Origin: an uncultured Caldilineaceae bacterium
GTDB lineage: Bacteria > Chloroflexota > Anaerolineae > Caldilineales > Caldilineaceae
Length of the DNA stretch: 64,000 nt
Assembly (NCBI GenBank): GCA_951812725.1
Contig: OX638330.1
Location: 5,187,405 to 5,251,404, forward strand
Direction of reading: 5' to 3'
The position numbers were made by a program, and so were the translations under genes. Shown one piece after another: positions 61,634-64,000 of this stretch (position 1 is the first letter of the stretch; the number at the start of each line of letters is the position of its first letter). The notes below the pieces were generated by a model that worked only from the letters and a program-made list of their open reading frames with translations, made no database searches and was not told the DNA's origin.

Positions 61634-62623
61634 ATGAGCCGCTTTGCCAACATCAGCCTGGTCAACTTCCCCACCCTACCCGGAAACGAGCCGGGACGGC
61701 TACAGAAAACCCTCGACCGCATGTGCAGCTACATCGCCGATGCCGCCCAGGAGCAGAGCGACATCGTCGCCTTCCCCGAAATATGCAACTGCCTCGACAC
61801 CGCCGACCCTCGGGACCCGACCGAGTCTCTCGACGGGCCGACCATCGCCGCGCTCTCCGAAGCCGCCCGCCAGCATGAGCTTTACGTCGTCGCCCCGCTC
61901 CTGCTCGCCGATGCCGGCCGCCGCTACAACTGCGCCGCGCTCATCGACCGCAAAGGCGAAATCGTCGGCGTCTATCGCAAAAACTTCCCCACCCACTCCG
62001 AGCTGGACGGCGGCATCACTCCCGGTGTGGAAACGCCCGTCTTCGAGACCGACTTCGGCCGTGTGGGGCTCTGCATCTGCTTCGATCTCAACTACTGGGA
62101 GGTTGGCTCCGGCCTCTGCCGCAACCGCGCCGAACTGGTGATCTGGCCCTCCATGTGGGCCGGGGGCCGCATGTTGAGCAAATGGGCGATGGAGTTTGGC
62201 TTTAATATGGCCGCGGTCTGGAAGGAGCAGTCCACCTTCGTCGACGTCGCCGGCCGCGAGATCCTTGCCGTCAAACGCGAAGCCAGAGACCGCACCGGCC
62301 GCTCGCCCGTGGTCACCGCCCGAATCGACCTCGACCGCCGCCTGCTGCACCCCGACAATAACCTGGAAAACCTGAAGGCCCTCTTCAAACGCCACGGGCC
62401 GACCGCAGCCTTCACCGAGTGGCTGAAGCAGGACTGCCATCTGATCTTCGGCTCGCAAGTCCCGGGCGCCTCCAGCGATCAGTTGATCGAAGAGTTCGGT
62501 CTTGAAACGATGCGCGACTACCTTGCACGCGTGCGCCGCGACCGCAAAGCCGCGCTGGCCGCGGCCGCCGAACCGGTCTATGCCAACGGACAAACCGTCG
62601 CACAGGACGGAGAGAGAATCTGA
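61634..62623 (+). CDS. Carbon-nitrogen hydrolase (nitrilase superfamily)
   Basis: 329 residues with the nitrilase catalytic set: Glu49 (AFPEICN), Lys116 (YRKNFPTHSE) and Cys149 (GLCICFDLNYWE). The superfamily cleaves amides, nitriles or carbamoyl compounds through a thioester on the cysteine. AGGAGG stands seven bases before the ATG. The stop shares a base with the following SDR start (TGATG), so the two are coupled and probably act on one small compound. Substrate unknown. Confidence 0.92.
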   Translation: MSRFANISLVNFPTLPGNEPGRLQKTLDRMCSYIADAAQEQSDIVAFPEICNCLDTADPRDPTESLDGPTIAALSEAARQHELYVVAPLLLADAGRRYNCAALIDRKGEIVGVYRKNFPTHSELDGGITPGVETPVFETDFGRVGLCICFDLNYWEVGSGLCRNRAELVIWPSMWAGGRMLSKWAMEFGFNMAAVWKEQSTFVDVAGREILAVKREARDRTGRSPVVTARIDLDRRLLHPDNNLENLKALFKRHGPTAAFTEWLKQDCHLIFGSQVPGASSDQLIEEFGLETMRDYLARVRRDRKAALAAAAEPVYANGQTVAQDGERI

Positions 62624-63423
62624 TGCTATTGACAGGAAAAACCGTCGTTGTGACCGGCGCCGGCGGAGGGCTTGGCGCCGGCATCGCCGCGGTCTGCAGC
62701 CGCGAGGGCGCCAACGTGGTGGTGGCCGACATCCGCGGGCAGGCAGCAGACGCCGTTGCCGACAGCCTGCCCGGCGACGCTCTGGCCGTACACTGCGATG
62801 TCGGCGACGACGACGCCCAATCCGACCTGGTGCAGAAAGCCGTCGCCGCATTCGGGCGTGTCGACGGCCTTGTGAACAACGCTGGCATCAACTTCGCCAA
62901 ACCGTTCCTGGAAACGACTGCCGCCGACTGGGAACACATCATCCGTGTCGACCTGCGCGCCGTCTTCTTCCTGACCCAAAAGGTCTGCCGGCAGATGCTC
63001 GCGCAGTCCCCCGGCGGCGGCAGCGTCGTCAACATCGCCAGCGTCCACGCCCACGCCGCCATGCCCGGCGCCGGCCCCTACGACGCAGCCAAAGCCGGCG
63101 TCGTCATGATGGGCAAAAGCTTCGCCCTCGAAATGGCCCCGCACAACATTCGCGTCAACGCGATCTCCCCCGGCCTGCTCGACACCCAGATCTGGCAGGA
63201 CCTGCAGGACGCCGCGCCCAGCCCGGAGGAGTGCCTGGACTTCTGGCGCACCAATATTCCCAGCGGCCGCGTCATCGCCCCCGAAGAGATAGGCGAGCTG
63301 GCCGCCTTCCTGCTCAGCGACCGCAGCGCCTCCATCACCGGCGCCAACATCTACGCCGACGGCGGCATGACCGCCCAGCTCATCAGCCAGGAGCCCTACA
63401 CCTCCAAGCCGATCGAAGGCTGA
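62623..63423 (+). CDS. SDR family oxidoreductase
   Basis: 266 residues: TGAGGGLG (11-18), Asp36 for NAD, NNAG (85-88), catalytic Ser140, Tyr153, Lys157 (PYDAAKAG). Similar in outline to 3-ketoacyl reductase/glucose dehydrogenase-like members. Translationally coupled to the nitrilase-family gene. The gap to the next gene (63424-63714) holds nothing certain apart from a TAATAT box near 63652. Confidence 0.93.
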   Translation: MLLTGKTVVVTGAGGGLGAGIAAVCSREGANVVVADIRGQAADAVADSLPGDALAVHCDVGDDDAQSDLVQKAVAAFGRVDGLVNNAGINFAKPFLETTAADWEHIIRVDLRAVFFLTQKVCRQMLAQSPGGGSVVNIASVHAHAAMPGAGPYDAAKAGVVMMGKSFALEMAPHNIRVNAISPGLLDTQIWQDLQDAAPSPEECLDFWRTNIPSGRVIAPEEIGELAAFLLSDRSASITGANIYADGGMTAQLISQEPYTSKPIEG

Positions 63424-63714
63424 GCGTAACCCGGGTCGCCTCCTCCGCGCTGCCCAATGCACAATGCGCAATAACGTAGACGGATCGTACCCATATTGCC
63501 CACGACACTACGCATAACAAACGCACGCGCATCCACCGGGCGGACTGCCCCCAAACACCACTCTATCTGCTCGCAGACTCGTCTGAAAAACACTCCATTT
63601 CGGCACAATGCCTGCGCGCATTTCAAGTTTTTCTTCAACTCTTTCTTGGTGTAATATACTGGTCTGACATAAACTCCTAAACCGTTTCAGTCTTTCAGCC
63701 GAAACAGCGCTCCC

Positions 63715-64000
63715 ATGACGAAACTCCTGTCTCTCTGGACAGACCGCCCCCGCTTCCATCATGATGTCAATATGCTCCTGATTGTCGTCGGCCTCGTGGC
63801 GGTCAGCTTTTTCGGCATCCAGACCTTTCTGAAGACCTTCTACGTTCTGCGCCTGGGCTACGGCATGGTCTTTTTTGGCGTGTTTAACGCAGCCAGCGCA
63901 CTGAGCTACATGGTGATGAGCCTGCCCGCCGGCGCCCTGGGGGGCGTGCTGGGCTTGACGCGCACGATGCGTATCGGCATCCTCGTGACCGTCCTGGGCA
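63715..64000 (+). CDS. MFS transporter (N-terminal part, truncated by window end)
   Basis: 95 codons to the right edge. After a short basic N-terminus there are hydrophobic segments at about 20-38, 48-65 and 70-90, and the loop LGGVLGLTRTMRIG follows the second, similar to the GxxxDRxGRR loop of the major facilitator superfamily. The remaining nine or so segments lie outside the window. Substrate cannot be read from this part. Confidence 0.7.
   Translation, partial: MTKLLSLWTDRPRFHHDVNMLLIVVGLVAVSFFGIQTFLKTFYVLRLGYGMVFFGVFNAASALSYMVMSLPAGALGGVLGLTRTMRIGILVTVLG

Noticed and set aside
1-64000. tRNA or rRNA genes
   Set aside because: No T-arm consensus with a matching acceptor stem and no rRNA-like stretch were found by eye; a tRNA scan would settle this.

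Overview
The window is a GC-rich (roughly 60%) bacterial chromosome segment, most likely from a Chloroflexota bacterium of the Caldilinea/Anaerolineae type. That is an inference from gene content: Tat-type lipoprotein substrate-binding proteins, many sugar and peptide ABC importers, sulfatases, phytanoyl-CoA-type dioxygenases and SxDGIxW beta-propeller proteins. No rRNA, tRNA or CRISPR array was seen. The gene set suggests a heterotroph living on complex, possibly sulfated and rhamnose-containing, glycans and on peptides.

Left part, about 1-23,850, mostly minus strand: a partial SDR dehydrogenase; a decayed 1,004-bp IS982 element; a sugar ABC importer (binding protein plus two permeases, 2349-5670); a low-GC patch (about 5,730-8,190) holding DUF4926, broken DUF6883, DNA-methyltransferase and IS982 pieces, and a zinc-peptidase-like gene; then a likely L-rhamnose catabolic cluster (rhamnose mutarotase, SDR, acid-sugar dehydratase of the enolase superfamily, 1,269-residue GH106-like alpha-L-rhamnosidase). 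A second low-GC patch (14,990-19,480) carries a compact four-gene defence-like operon: a Panacea/SocA antitoxin, a small putative toxin, a 171-residue protein with a HEPN-like R-x5-H motif and a 978-residue all-helical protein. Upstream on the same strand lies a second sugar importer operon with a phytanoyl-CoA-type dioxygenase between binding protein and permeases.

Right part, 24,800-64,000, mostly plus strand: a DegT/StrS aminotransferase with two dioxygenases; a Tat lipoprotein with two Cache-like domains; a Gfo/Idh/MocA oxidoreductase; a beta-propeller protein; a small lipoprotein followed by an OmpR/histidine-kinase pair; a fourth dioxygenase; a peptide importer without ATPases; a third sugar importer; a sulfatase; a minus-strand esterase and methyltransferase pair; a full peptide importer with both ATPases followed by two beta-propeller proteins; a minus-strand sulfatase; a nitrilase-SDR pair; and the start of an MFS transporter.

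Three layers of intergenic structure recur. First, six copies of a 110-270-bp GC-rich repeat lie between genes. Second, a strong hairpin sits just after each of the five substrate-binding-protein genes, which could raise binding protein over permease expression. Third, short spacers made of degenerate GACCACT/AACCACT units often end in CTGGTGTTC directly before a start codon. Strong sigma-70-like promoters can be read before the third sugar importer, both peptide importers and the DegT operon.
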